Assembly: GCA_002321335.1 (NCBI GenBank)
Contig: DCMG01000123.1
Span: 1-22,064, forward strand
Length of the DNA stretch: 22,064 nucleotides
Origin: Bacteroidales bacterium UBA1628
GTDB taxonomy: Bacteria; Bacteroidota; Bacteroidia; Bacteroidales; UBA932
Direction: 5' to 3'
Shown: positions 15,633 through 22,064 of the stretch, one piece after another
How positions within the stretch are numbered: position 1 is the stretch's first letter
Layout of the letters: each line of letters begins with the position of its first letter
Translations under genes and position numbers: made by a program
Notes under the pieces: model-generated
Told to the model about the DNA's origin: nothing
The model's database searches: none
The model's input: the letters and a program-made list of their open reading frames with translations, nothing else

Positions 15633-16109
15633 CTAATCTGCCGTATCGACGATACGTGCCTTATAGCAAACACCATTGATATACGGATTACACCGCTGCC
15701 CATCTCTATAAATGGAGTAAATATTAACTCGTTGTCGAGAGACCTCGAGGGTATGGCCCGCAAGGGCTACGGCCAGCTCTACTATGTCTGCGTACTGGAT
15801 AACCCAGTCATTGACATAATCCAATTCATTACTCTCAGAAGATACTTTTGTCTTCTTAAGAAGTTGGCCCAAATCAACCCATCCACGGTCAGACTTAATC
15901 AGGACCTGAAGATAAGTGTTGTTAGATTTAGGATAATGACACTCCTCGTACCGCACCTCAGGATCGGCTGCGAATGTGTACTTCCCAGGAAGGAGGATTC
16001 TGCCTCCAATTGGCCTTACCTCAAGGTTACCTTTTTCCGTCAGTGACTTAAACTTACTGACATTTATAAACGTTATTGCCATACATTGCTGATTATCAAA
16101 TAAATTCAT
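15633..16109 (-). CDS. Orphan protein of unknown function
   Basis: A 158-residue soluble protein, or 149 if the second ATG (16080-16082, MAITFINVSKFKSL) is the start, which looks the more natural opening. No family is recognised. It has alternating strands with a charged and aromatic pattern (NLEVRPIGGRILLPGKYTF, YLQVLIKSDRGWVDLGQLL) and a glycine-proline turn, suggesting a small beta-rich fold. It has no signal peptide or membrane helix. The gene lies alone on the minus strand between the toxin-antitoxin pair and ABC cassette B, flanked by AT-rich DNA, and holds no GAATAT/ATATTC hexamer while most neighbours hold several per kilobase. Recent acquisition is therefore likely. It could be an accessory or anti-phage gene, but nothing in the sequence proves this. 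Confidence 0.6.
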   Translation of the reverse strand: MNLFDNQQCMAITFINVSKFKSLTEKGNLEVRPIGGRILLPGKYTFAADPEVRYEECHYPKSNNTYLQVLIKSDRGWVDLGQLLKKTKVSSESNELDYVNDWVIQYADIVELAVALAGHTLEVSRQRVNIYSIYRDGQRCNPYINGVCYKARIVDTAD

Positions 16110-16288
16110 ACAAACAATCTCATAATTCGTAACTTAATAATAATCTCTAATACTTATAATCAATCGTAACGAAACCAGAGAACATTACAAAAATAGTGAA
16201 TTATTGCCAGTTTTCCTATTCCATTTAGGTAGGCCATAAAAACTTCGCGAAGGAACTTTGTAAATATCTGCATATCAGACCTTTCGCT

Positions 16289-16957
16289 TTATCCGAGAAC
16301 ATACCCGTGATGTATCAGTTCCTCCCGGCTTTTGACCGGGAAGGTGTAGCCGTCACGCATAAGATAAAGGTCGTCGGTGATCTCGATGATGGCTTCGTAC
16401 ATATGGTCTGAAACGATGATTCCTTTGCCCTTCTTACGATCACGGATAAGCTCCTGCATACGCTCGACATAGACCGGAGCTATGTTGGAGAACGGCTCGT
16501 CAAGAATGTAGAAATCCGCATCGCTGTTCAGCACAAGGAACATTTCCACGACCCGAGCCTCCCCTCCTGAGAGTTCCTTGAACATATTCCGTTGGAACGA
16601 GTGGAATTTCGGGTCAAACCTTACGAGCTCATCGTAATCCACACCATATAACCTGAAAGCCTCTCCCAATGTGTAGTTTCCGGGAACGAACAGATTCTGA
16701 GGCAGATATTTGACGCGTTTTCCCATGTGTGCGTAATCAGTCTTAGGCTCATCGTTGAAGCGAACAAACATATTCTGTGGCCTGAGGCCTCCGACTATAC
16801 ATTTGAACAGGCAGGATTTGCCGGCTCCATTGCGCCCGAGCACACCGGTCACCCGGCCGCTTTCGGCGGTAAGGAAAGCGCTCTGAAGGACAGTGTGGGG
16901 GCCGAACTGTAAATGAACACTGTCAACGAGCATCCTGTTTGTCTTATCTGATTGCAT
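16289..16957 (-). CDS. ABC transporter ATP-binding protein, copy B
   Basis: A 222-residue paralogue of the ATPase at 13428-14096, starting at ATG 16955-16957. All nucleotide-binding motifs are kept: GRNGAGKS (about 41-48), LPQN, LSGGE (about 129-133), YILDEPF and SDH. About 19 residues differ from copy A, mostly conservative (for example Lys/Glu in YDKL/YDEL and Ser/Arg in the helix after Walker B), while many more third-codon positions differ. That is the sign of an older duplication held under purifying selection. The start overlaps the membrane-subunit gene by 14 bases exactly as in copy A. Substrate unknown. Confidence 0.9.
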   Translation of the reverse strand: MQSDKTNRMLVDSVHLQFGPHTVLQSAFLTAESGRVTGVLGRNGAGKSCLFKCIVGGLRPQNMFVRFNDEPKTDYAHMGKRVKYLPQNLFVPGNYTLGEAFRLYGVDYDELVRFDPKFHSFQRNMFKELSGGEARVVEMFLVLNSDADFYILDEPFSNIAPVYVERMQELIRDRKKGKGIIVSDHMYEAIIEITDDLYLMRDGYTFPVKSREELIHHGYVLG

Positions 16958-17264
16958 ATCCAATGTTTACCGCTATGATCATCATCAGCGCAAATGCCAC
17001 AAACTCAACGATGATCGGGATCAAGTAATACTCGCAGCGGCTTATTCCAAGGTTTATGTAGAAATAAATAGAAGTCTCCTTGCGGAAGGAATGGAACAGG
17101 TACAGAATCACAGGAACGCTCAGGCTCTTCAGGAGAAGGCAGACCGACAGCGACGATGGGAAACAAATCACCAAAACGGTAGCCGCCAGCGTGACCGCGC
17201 CGGAAACCGCATATAATGCAGCTCCATACCTTCTTGAAAGTCTAATTCTCCGCAAAATATTCAT
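16944..17264 (-). CDS. Small membrane subunit of ABC cassette B
   Basis: A 106-residue paralogue of the protein at 14083-14403, with about 11 substitutions, nearly all hydrophobic-for-hydrophobic inside the helices. It has the same three-helix layout and the same YFYINLGISR loop. The loop's next residue is Cys here and Asn in copy A, the only clearly non-conservative change and a possible specificity difference. ATG 17262-17264 follows the conserved promoter at 17288-17295. It is short for an ABC permease, as in copy A. Confidence 0.85.
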   Translation of the reverse strand: MNILRRIRLSRRYGAALYAVSGAVTLAATVLVICFPSSLSVCLLLKSLSVPVILYLFHSFRKETSIYFYINLGISRCEYYLIPIIVEFVAFALMMIIAVNIGYAIR

Positions 17265-17287
17265 TATGTGGCGTTTTTGTCTGATTC

Positions 17288-17295
17288 CAAAGTTA
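17288..17295 (-). promoter_or_regulatory. Promoter of ABC cassette B
   Basis: The plus-strand CAAAGTTA is TAACTTTG on the minus strand, a perfect -7 box at the same distance from the start codon as in cassette A. The -33 region differs from cassette A, so expression levels may have diverged. Confidence 0.6.
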
Positions 17296-17367
17296 GCGAA
17301 CCTTCGTCAATAAAGCAAATCGGAGGCAAGAATTAATGAATATGTCCGTATTGCCGGACAAAGTTTA

Positions 17368-17375
17368 TATTTTTG
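17368..17375 (+). promoter_or_regulatory. -7 box (TATTTTTG) for the DUF5131 gene
   Basis: TATTTTTG matches TAnnTTTG exactly and ends 24 bases before the ATG at 17400. This position makes 17400 a better start than the in-frame codon at 17373, which lies inside the box. Confidence 0.55.
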
Positions 17376-17399
17376 TGCTCTGAATCGGAATATTCATAC

Positions 17400-18200
17400 A
17401 TGGGAAAAGAGTGGAACATCTACGTTGACTGGAACCCGTGGCACGGCTGCACCAAGATCAGCCCGGGCTGCAAGTTTTGCTATGTCTACAGGCAGGACGA
17501 GATGTACGGAAGCGAGATCGCAAGCAGCCTCGCCCGCAAGACGCTGGCTTTCAATCTGCCGGTCAAGCGTGGACGGGACAAGAACTACAAGATTCCGTCC
17601 GGGAAGGTTGTCTTCACGTGCTTCACTTCGGACTTCCTTCTTAAAGATGCTGACGCATGGAGGCCGGAGTGCTGGGAGATGATGAGACTGAGGAACGACT
17701 GCATGTTCTATTTCTTCACAAAGAGAATAGACAGGCTTGAGGAGTGTCTTCCTCCGGACTGGGGCGACGGGTACGACAATGTCATCGTAGGCTGCACGGT
17801 TGAGAACCAGGCAATGGCCGACTACCGGCTACCCATATTCAAATCCATGCCGATCAGGCACAAGTCCATCGTGGTGGCTCCGATGCTTGAGCGGATGGAT
17901 GTATCCCCGTGGCTTGACAGCGGCATCGAGGAAGTCAGCGTCAGCGGTGAGTCCGGTGTCGGGGCAAGGCCCTGCGACTACGACTGGATCCTTGACCTGC
18001 GCTCTCAGTGCATCGACAAAGGGGTCGCGTTCCGTTTCCACCAGACAGGCGCCCACTTCATCAAAGACGGCAGAATGTACCGCATTCCCCGCCGCTTCCA
18101 ACTAAGCCAGGCCCACAAGGCTGGAATCGACTTCGGCATCAATGAATATTACGCCCCGGCAAAGCCATGGAACCTCTGGGCAGAGTCGGATTATAAATAA
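17400..18200 (+). CDS. DUF5131 / phage Gp37-Gp68 family protein (radical-SAM-like)
   Basis: A 266-residue protein. The family signature WNPWHGC...SPGCKFCYVY gives a three-cysteine cluster (Cys17, Cys24, Cys27; spacing C-x6-C-x2-C), suggesting a radical-SAM-type iron-sulfur site. It also has FTCFTSDFL, FFTKRIDRL, VGCTVENQ, a VSVSGESGVGARPCDYDW segment and a FRFHQTGAHF strand, all typical of DUF5131. First found in phages, the family is widespread on mobile DNA; its reaction is not established. Many relatives sit beside a three-Cys-motif partner gene (tcmP). None is adjacent here: the next gene is an acetyltransferase-like protein and the previous one is an ABC subunit on the other strand. It is likely monocistronic. 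Confidence 0.85.
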   Translation: MGKEWNIYVDWNPWHGCTKISPGCKFCYVYRQDEMYGSEIASSLARKTLAFNLPVKRGRDKNYKIPSGKVVFTCFTSDFLLKDADAWRPECWEMMRLRNDCMFYFFTKRIDRLEECLPPDWGDGYDNVIVGCTVENQAMADYRLPIFKSMPIRHKSIVVAPMLERMDVSPWLDSGIEEVSVSGESGVGARPCDYDWILDLRSQCIDKGVAFRFHQTGAHFIKDGRMYRIPRRFQLSQAHKAGIDFGINEYYAPAKPWNLWAESDYK

Positions 18201-18300
18201 AGTGATTGTCCACAGCATGATGAGACAAAGCATTCATTGATTGGTGTTTGGCATGAAGCGATGTCCATAATGGAAGCGATGGTTTCAAGACCGGTCGATG

Positions 18301-18308
18301 TAACTTTG
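18301..18308 (+). promoter_or_regulatory. -7 box (TAACTTTG) for the acyltransferase gene
   Basis: TAACTTTG matches TAnnTTTG exactly, 14 bases before ATG 18323 and 20 before ATG 18329. The leader would be very short with the first ATG, which favours 18329. Confidence 0.6.
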
Positions 18309-18328
18309 CGGCTGAAAACAGAATGATT

Positions 18329-18979
18329 ATGAGCACATACAAAAAATTGGACCTTGACACCTACTACAGAAAAGGAGTTTACGAAAGATTCACCAAGGTG
18401 GCAAGATGCTCCGTGTCAATCACGGACAGAATCGATGTCACCGAGCTTTATGAATATTCCAAAAGGACGGGCACGAAGTTCTACATCAACTTTCTCTACT
18501 TGCTCTCGAAGGTTTTGAACTCGCGGGAGGACTACCGGATGGCGTACCTTTGGCAAAGCGACGAAGTCATCATCTACGACCGCATCAACCCGTGCCAATA
18601 CGTCTTCAACGAGGCCACAGAGACCTGCACGCCGGTGTACACTGAATATTTTGACGAATATTCCTCCTTCTACGACGCATGCCGGAAGGACATTGAATAT
18701 GCCAAAGCTCATCCGGAGTTTCATTTCGATCCTGCCGGGCATCCGAACTGGTTCGATGCCTCGTTCATCCCGTGGATATCCTACGACTCTCTGAATGTTG
18801 AACTTCCTGACGGTTATCTGTACTACCAGCCGATTGTCAACTGGGGAAAATTCCGAATGGAGAATGGCCGGAAGATGATGCCGGTTACAGTCCGGATGAA
18901 CCATGCGGTCGCTGACGGCTACCTGATCTCAAAGGTTTTCCATCTGCTCCAGACAGCCATTTCTGACTTCTGCGCTTAA
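18329..18979 (+). CDS. Chloramphenicol-acetyltransferase-like (CAT fold) acyltransferase
   Basis: A 216-residue protein, 218 if ATG 18323 is used. It covers the full CAT length and keeps the catalytic histidine motif in the form NHAVADG (His near residue 191), where chloramphenicol acetyltransferases have HHAVCDG. The N-terminal strand (KKLDLDTYYRKGVYERF), the FYINFLYLLSKVLN helix and the FIPWISYDSLNV stretch also fit the family. CAT enzymes are trimers that move an acetyl group from acetyl-CoA to a drug or sugar hydroxyl. The loss of the first motif histidine is common in CAT-like proteins without proven drug activity, so chloramphenicol resistance should not be assumed. All four Glu-Tyr pairs are written GAA TAT, although tyrosine elsewhere in the gene is nearly always TAC. 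Confidence 0.82.
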   Translation: MSTYKKLDLDTYYRKGVYERFTKVARCSVSITDRIDVTELYEYSKRTGTKFYINFLYLLSKVLNSREDYRMAYLWQSDEVIIYDRINPCQYVFNEATETCTPVYTEYFDEYSSFYDACRKDIEYAKAHPEFHFDPAGHPNWFDASFIPWISYDSLNVELPDGYLYYQPIVNWGKFRMENGRKMMPVTVRMNHAVADGYLISKVFHLLQTAISDFCA

Positions 18980-19098
18980 TCATCGCTCATATTCGGTGAG
19001 TGTTCGTCTCTAAGGTTATAATGTCCAGCTTTTCTTTCGTATTCACAACCTTCCTCCAAGCACGGGAGCGCATGGTCCGCACACCGGAGTCCAGTCTT

Positions 19099-20811
19099 TC
19101 ACGCCAACGTTGTCTTTTCCATGGCTACTTCATCCTTGATTCTGTCGAATATTACACGAGCCTCTGAGGAAAGGTCTCGCTCGAGAGCCAGATACAGAAA
19201 ACCGTCGGAGTCTGACGCTCTGTAAACCTTGCCGTTCAAAAGCTTAAAATAACGTTCCACAAACATTTTCAGATCAACGCCTTCCTTTGGAGTGAGGATA
19301 TAAAAATCATAACGTTTGTTGAAAGTCGCGATCATGTCGTTACGGAAGCGCTTCCGTATTTTATCCTTGAAATGCTTGTCTGCTGAACATGAGGCGTATG
19401 CGCTAAGCACATACAGAAAGTTTATGTTATAGCTCTGAAGCATCAGGGTGTCCCGGTCAAACAGACGGTTGCGATAATGCTTGTTGCATGGCTTTGACCG
19501 CCTGTCAGACTCAAGACCATCATCATGACAGTCAGCCTTGCCGCCTGTGATGTACCTTGATCTAATCTGTCCTCTGACAAAGAAGTTCGGGGTGATGTTA
19601 TACCCTTCTGTCAACTCGTCTCGATAGCGGAGATGCCTTGGATAGTCTCCGTCACGGTTGAAGATGTCTATATTATACTGGATGATGTTCTTGGCGTATG
19701 TAAACTGCTTGTAAAGCGACTCTCCCTGAATATCCATGTCATCAGAGTAGTACTTGCTGTCTCCTATGAAATAAATGTCTGATCCTTCTATGAGAGAGCG
19801 GTCTTCATAAATATGATCTATGCGTTTGCCGTCCCTATTGTCCTTCAGGGTACTGACATCCATTATGTCATCTCCGATTAGCGTGTCAATCATGTCCTCG
19901 AAGACAAGGTTGAAACTGTGGACGAGAAGAGCCTCCTCGCGATAGTTTCGGCCAGCCACATTCTCCGCCTTATCGAAAAAGGTGTAAAGCAACCGCCACA
20001 AAGCCACAAGTTCATCCTTGAAATACTTTCCGCGAATCCTGCGCAGCATCCTTGTGGCATTGCCGGATTCTATCATTGACCCGATACGGCCGGAACTCAT
20101 GAGCGGGTAGTTGAATCTCGGTCTGAACGGAAAGCAATAGGTCTTATGAAGATAGTTCAGCACGGAATAGTACAACACGATAATCTCCTCGTCGTGGTTG
20201 ACGGCCTTGTTCCTGTTCCTGAACTCGGTGTAGTACGGGACACCGTTCCTTAGAAGCGGGGATCGTCGTGAAACAGTCTTATCCCAATGTATCCTATTGT
20301 CGCCATGTGAGTTCACCATTGTGATGAATGTCAAAAGATTGCGATGTTCCTTATCGAAACGGAGCAGAGACAGGATTATGTCCAGATAGGTCTCTTGGCA
20401 GTCGCCTTTTTGGGATATCACATTCTGTATCTTGGCGTCAGAGATGATGCCGTTGCACGGATGGCGTCTCTGATAGCGAGCCAAAGCCTGATAGAGCCAG
20501 ACAGAAAGCCCGAACACAATTCTGTCAAAGCCGTCCTTTTTCAATGGATTGTCGCTGTCATCAAGATTGATGATGTCATCAGGGCGATATTTCCCGAAAG
20601 CGATCTCTTTCTTGTCCGGATTGCCTTCACCCTCAAAAAGGAACACCTTGGGAAGAATGAATATGGAATCATTGATCTCTTGGGAGAAGCAATACCCGAC
20701 GTACGGAATACGAACCTCGTTTCCATCCTCACTCACAAAGAAATAAGGACAAAGGCCGATTTCACGAATATACGGATAATCGTAGGTATATTCCTCAAAG
20801 AGAATCTTCAT
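19099..20811 (-). CDS. LlaJI/McrC-like PD-(D/E)XK nuclease subunit
   Basis: A 570-residue protein starting at ATG 20809-20811 (MKILFEEYTYDY), four bases after the stop of the GTPase gene. The N-terminal half (about 1-300) is of the LlaJI/McrC type: IRIPYVGYCFSQ-like strands and a helical region. The nuclease core lies near residues 325-355 as RIDHIYED followed by YFIGDSKYY, which supplies the D and DxK of a PD-(D/E)XK site. About 200 further residues follow, making it much longer than Escherichia coli McrC (348). With the McrB-like motor it should form a GTP-driven restriction complex; whether it cuts modified DNA (McrBC) or a defined unmodified site with partner methylases (LlaJI) depends on genes beyond the window. 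The family call rests on motif order and neighbourhood. Confidence 0.75.
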   Translation of the reverse strand: MKILFEEYTYDYPYIREIGLCPYFFVSEDGNEVRIPYVGYCFSQEINDSIFILPKVFLFEGEGNPDKKEIAFGKYRPDDIINLDDSDNPLKKDGFDRIVFGLSVWLYQALARYQRRHPCNGIISDAKIQNVISQKGDCQETYLDIILSLLRFDKEHRNLLTFITMVNSHGDNRIHWDKTVSRRSPLLRNGVPYYTEFRNRNKAVNHDEEIIVLYYSVLNYLHKTYCFPFRPRFNYPLMSSGRIGSMIESGNATRMLRRIRGKYFKDELVALWRLLYTFFDKAENVAGRNYREEALLVHSFNLVFEDMIDTLIGDDIMDVSTLKDNRDGKRIDHIYEDRSLIEGSDIYFIGDSKYYSDDMDIQGESLYKQFTYAKNIIQYNIDIFNRDGDYPRHLRYRDELTEGYNITPNFFVRGQIRSRYITGGKADCHDDGLESDRRSKPCNKHYRNRLFDRDTLMLQSYNINFLYVLSAYASCSADKHFKDKIRKRFRNDMIATFNKRYDFYILTPKEGVDLKMFVERYFKLLNGKVYRASDSDGFLYLALERDLSSEARVIFDRIKDEVAMEKTTLA

Positions 20812-20815
20812 GAGA

Positions 20816-22030
20816 TCATTCCTGAGTTGCGGCGCCACTGATCGGCGTGACGTTCAGATATTCCATGAAACCTCGAAGCAAGGTGGCGGACCGTCCTTCC
20901 TGATCGCTGTACAAGTCGTTGAACGAGAACTCCTTTCCGTCTGCATCCTTGAAGAAGGACTTGTGGCCGTACTCTTCCTTGCAGATCTCGCTCCAAAGGT
21001 AAAACATGACCTTGTTCTTGAATATAGACTCGCCGATGTCATTCTTGATGAAAAAGTTGCCAAGCTGTTTGTCCTCAGACTCACTGACTTCTTTGATCCG
21101 CCTGTTGACAGCGTGGAGGAAATCCGTCCATAAGTAGCTGCGCTCACCCAATGTGATGACAAAGCGTGATTCTGGTGAAGAATAGTCAATAGGAATATAT
21201 TCCCATTCCCAACGGCGCTTGAACGCACTGTCCATCGGAAATAAGGACTGGTCTGAGGTGTTCATTGTCGCTACGATGTGGAGGTTTGCGGGAAGGCGCA
21301 GACGACCATTTCTGATTCCGCCGTTTCCGGAGCCCAGACGTTCCTCAAGATGTGCCTTCAGGGCGGAGTCAGCATTGACAGAATATTCCGAAAACCCATC
21401 CTCACCTCTGTCAAGCAATTGGAAGAGGTCTCCGAAAATCTGTGCGCAATTCCCACGGTTGATTTCTTCTATGACAAGGAATATGTCCTTTTCCGGATTG
21501 AGCCATGATTTCACGTAAGCATCGGTGAACACCTGAGGCACAAACCTGTAGGAAATACTTTCGTCCGCATTTAAGTACCCGTTTTCATCTAGCCACCTAT
21601 GCAGGTTCACTATTTTATTCGCCTCTGCGCTGTATGTCTCACTAAGTCCGGCCTCAGCAAAGAAATCTTTCTTGTTATAGTTGGCGATAACTCCGTTGAA
21701 GTAGTCAATATACCTGAAAACGAACGTGTTCAGAGCCGTGACTTTGACATCAGACTCTTCATACCACCTTTTCAATTCATTGGCGAGTTCCTGTCTGGTC
21801 ATCACATTCCCTGTCGGACGGAATGTCTTCAAGGAGACAGGCTTGTAAGTGCCTACAAACGACGAATAGTCACTGTCAGGATGAAATGTCGTCCTGAATA
21901 TGAACCTTTCATCCACATCTTTCAGGACATTCTCCTTGATGTGATGCGACTTTCCGGTTCCTGGCGAGCCGAAATAGATGACCTGATACGGAAACGTTTG
22001 GTTGTCAGCCACTTTAAGTTCAGATGCCAT
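20816..22030 (-). CDS. McrB-like AAA+ GTPase motor
   Basis: A 404-residue AAA+ protein. Walker A GSPGTGKS is at 21-28, Walker B with the McrB signature FLVIEEINRGN near 185-195, and the MNTSDQSL motif that marks GTP-using McrB proteins near 255-262, followed by DSAFKRRWEW (arginine finger/sensor 2 region). The protein starts only 20 residues before Walker A, so it lacks the N-terminal DNA-recognition domain of full-length McrB; recognition must come from the nuclease subunit or another gene. The stop is four bases before the nuclease start, so the two are co-translated. No promoter box is seen in the 12 bases before the upstream frame, so it is probably internal to an operon. Confidence 0.88.
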   Translation of the reverse strand: MASELKVADNQTFPYQVIYFGSPGTGKSHHIKENVLKDVDERFIFRTTFHPDSDYSSFVGTYKPVSLKTFRPTGNVMTRQELANELKRWYEESDVKVTALNTFVFRYIDYFNGVIANYNKKDFFAEAGLSETYSAEANKIVNLHRWLDENGYLNADESISYRFVPQVFTDAYVKSWLNPEKDIFLVIEEINRGNCAQIFGDLFQLLDRGEDGFSEYSVNADSALKAHLEERLGSGNGGIRNGRLRLPANLHIVATMNTSDQSLFPMDSAFKRRWEWEYIPIDYSSPESRFVITLGERSYLWTDFLHAVNRRIKEVSESEDKQLGNFFIKNDIGESIFKNKVMFYLWSEICKEEYGHKSFFKDADGKEFSFNDLYSDQEGRSATLLRGFMEYLNVTPISGAATQE

Positions 22031-22042
22031 AATGGTTATTGT

Positions 22043-22063
22043 TTAGAATAATGGGTCGATAAA
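22043..22063 (-). CDS. Possible last codons of an upstream operon gene
   Basis: Read on the minus strand, the window edge gives FIDPLF followed by TAA, 12 bases before the McrB-like ATG. The tiny gap and lack of a promoter suggest an upstream gene in the same operon, such as a methylase or recognition subunit. Six residues do not identify anything, and the frame may be chance. Confidence 0.25.
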   Translation of the reverse strand, partial: FIDPLF

Positions 22064-22064
22064 T

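Larger units (their letters stand above)
16289..17295 (-). repeat. Direct-repeat unit B of the ABC cassette
   Basis: The second copy of the 1-kb unit described at 13428-14434, in the same orientation and about 2.86 kb away. The promoter leader (GGCGTTTTTGTCTGATTCCA on the plus strand) is shared. Recombination between the two units would remove one cassette together with the toxin-antitoxin island. Confidence 0.85.

Overview
The window looks like a chromosomal segment of a Bacteroidales bacterium (Bacteroidota). The reasons are promoter boxes of the TAnnTTTG type before many genes, a SusC-type carboxypeptidase-regulatory domain ending in VVIGYG, a BlaI/M56-peptidase pair whose sensor ends in a TonB domain, and start regions with little Shine-Dalgarno signal. 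Genus cannot be settled from the sequence alone. No rRNA, tRNA or CRISPR array was seen.

Layout. (1) 1-2726, plus strand: a decayed defence region. It holds a C-terminal gene fragment, a chimeric pseudogene joining a helicase N-terminus to an AbiEii-type toxin C-terminus, a WYL-domain regulator, a frameshifted EVE/ASCH-like gene and a small HIRAN-domain gene. The last two genes carry the same 19-bp inverted repeat at the same distance from their -7 boxes. (2) 2826-11232, minus strand: a probable envelope-stress operon read blaI, M56/TonB sensor, TPR lipoprotein-like periplasmic protein without a lipobox, and a giant alpha-2-macroglobulin; the first three genes overlap or touch. (3) 11507-13270, plus strand: a DXS-like transketolase-family enzyme, closed by a strong terminator. 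(4) 13428-17295: two near-identical copies of a two-gene ABC cassette (ATPase plus a 106-residue membrane protein), minus strand, flanking a plus-strand MntA/HepT toxin-antitoxin pair and a minus-strand orphan gene. (5) 17400-18979, plus strand: a DUF5131 (phage Gp37/Gp68) protein and a chloramphenicol-acetyltransferase-like acyltransferase. (6) 19099-22030, minus strand: a McrB-like GTPase and a LlaJI/McrC-like nuclease, cut from their upstream neighbour by the window edge.

How it fits together: conserved envelope and metabolic genes are interleaved with defence functions (AbiEii remains, WYL/EVE/HIRAN, MntA/HepT, DUF5131, McrBC), so this is an accessory hotspot. The most unusual signals are the paired WYL-linked operators, the duplicated ABC cassette bracketing a toxin-antitoxin island, and a roughly seven-fold excess of the hexamer GAATAT (both strands) across most of the window, which overrides codon choice and is nearly absent from two putatively imported stretches.
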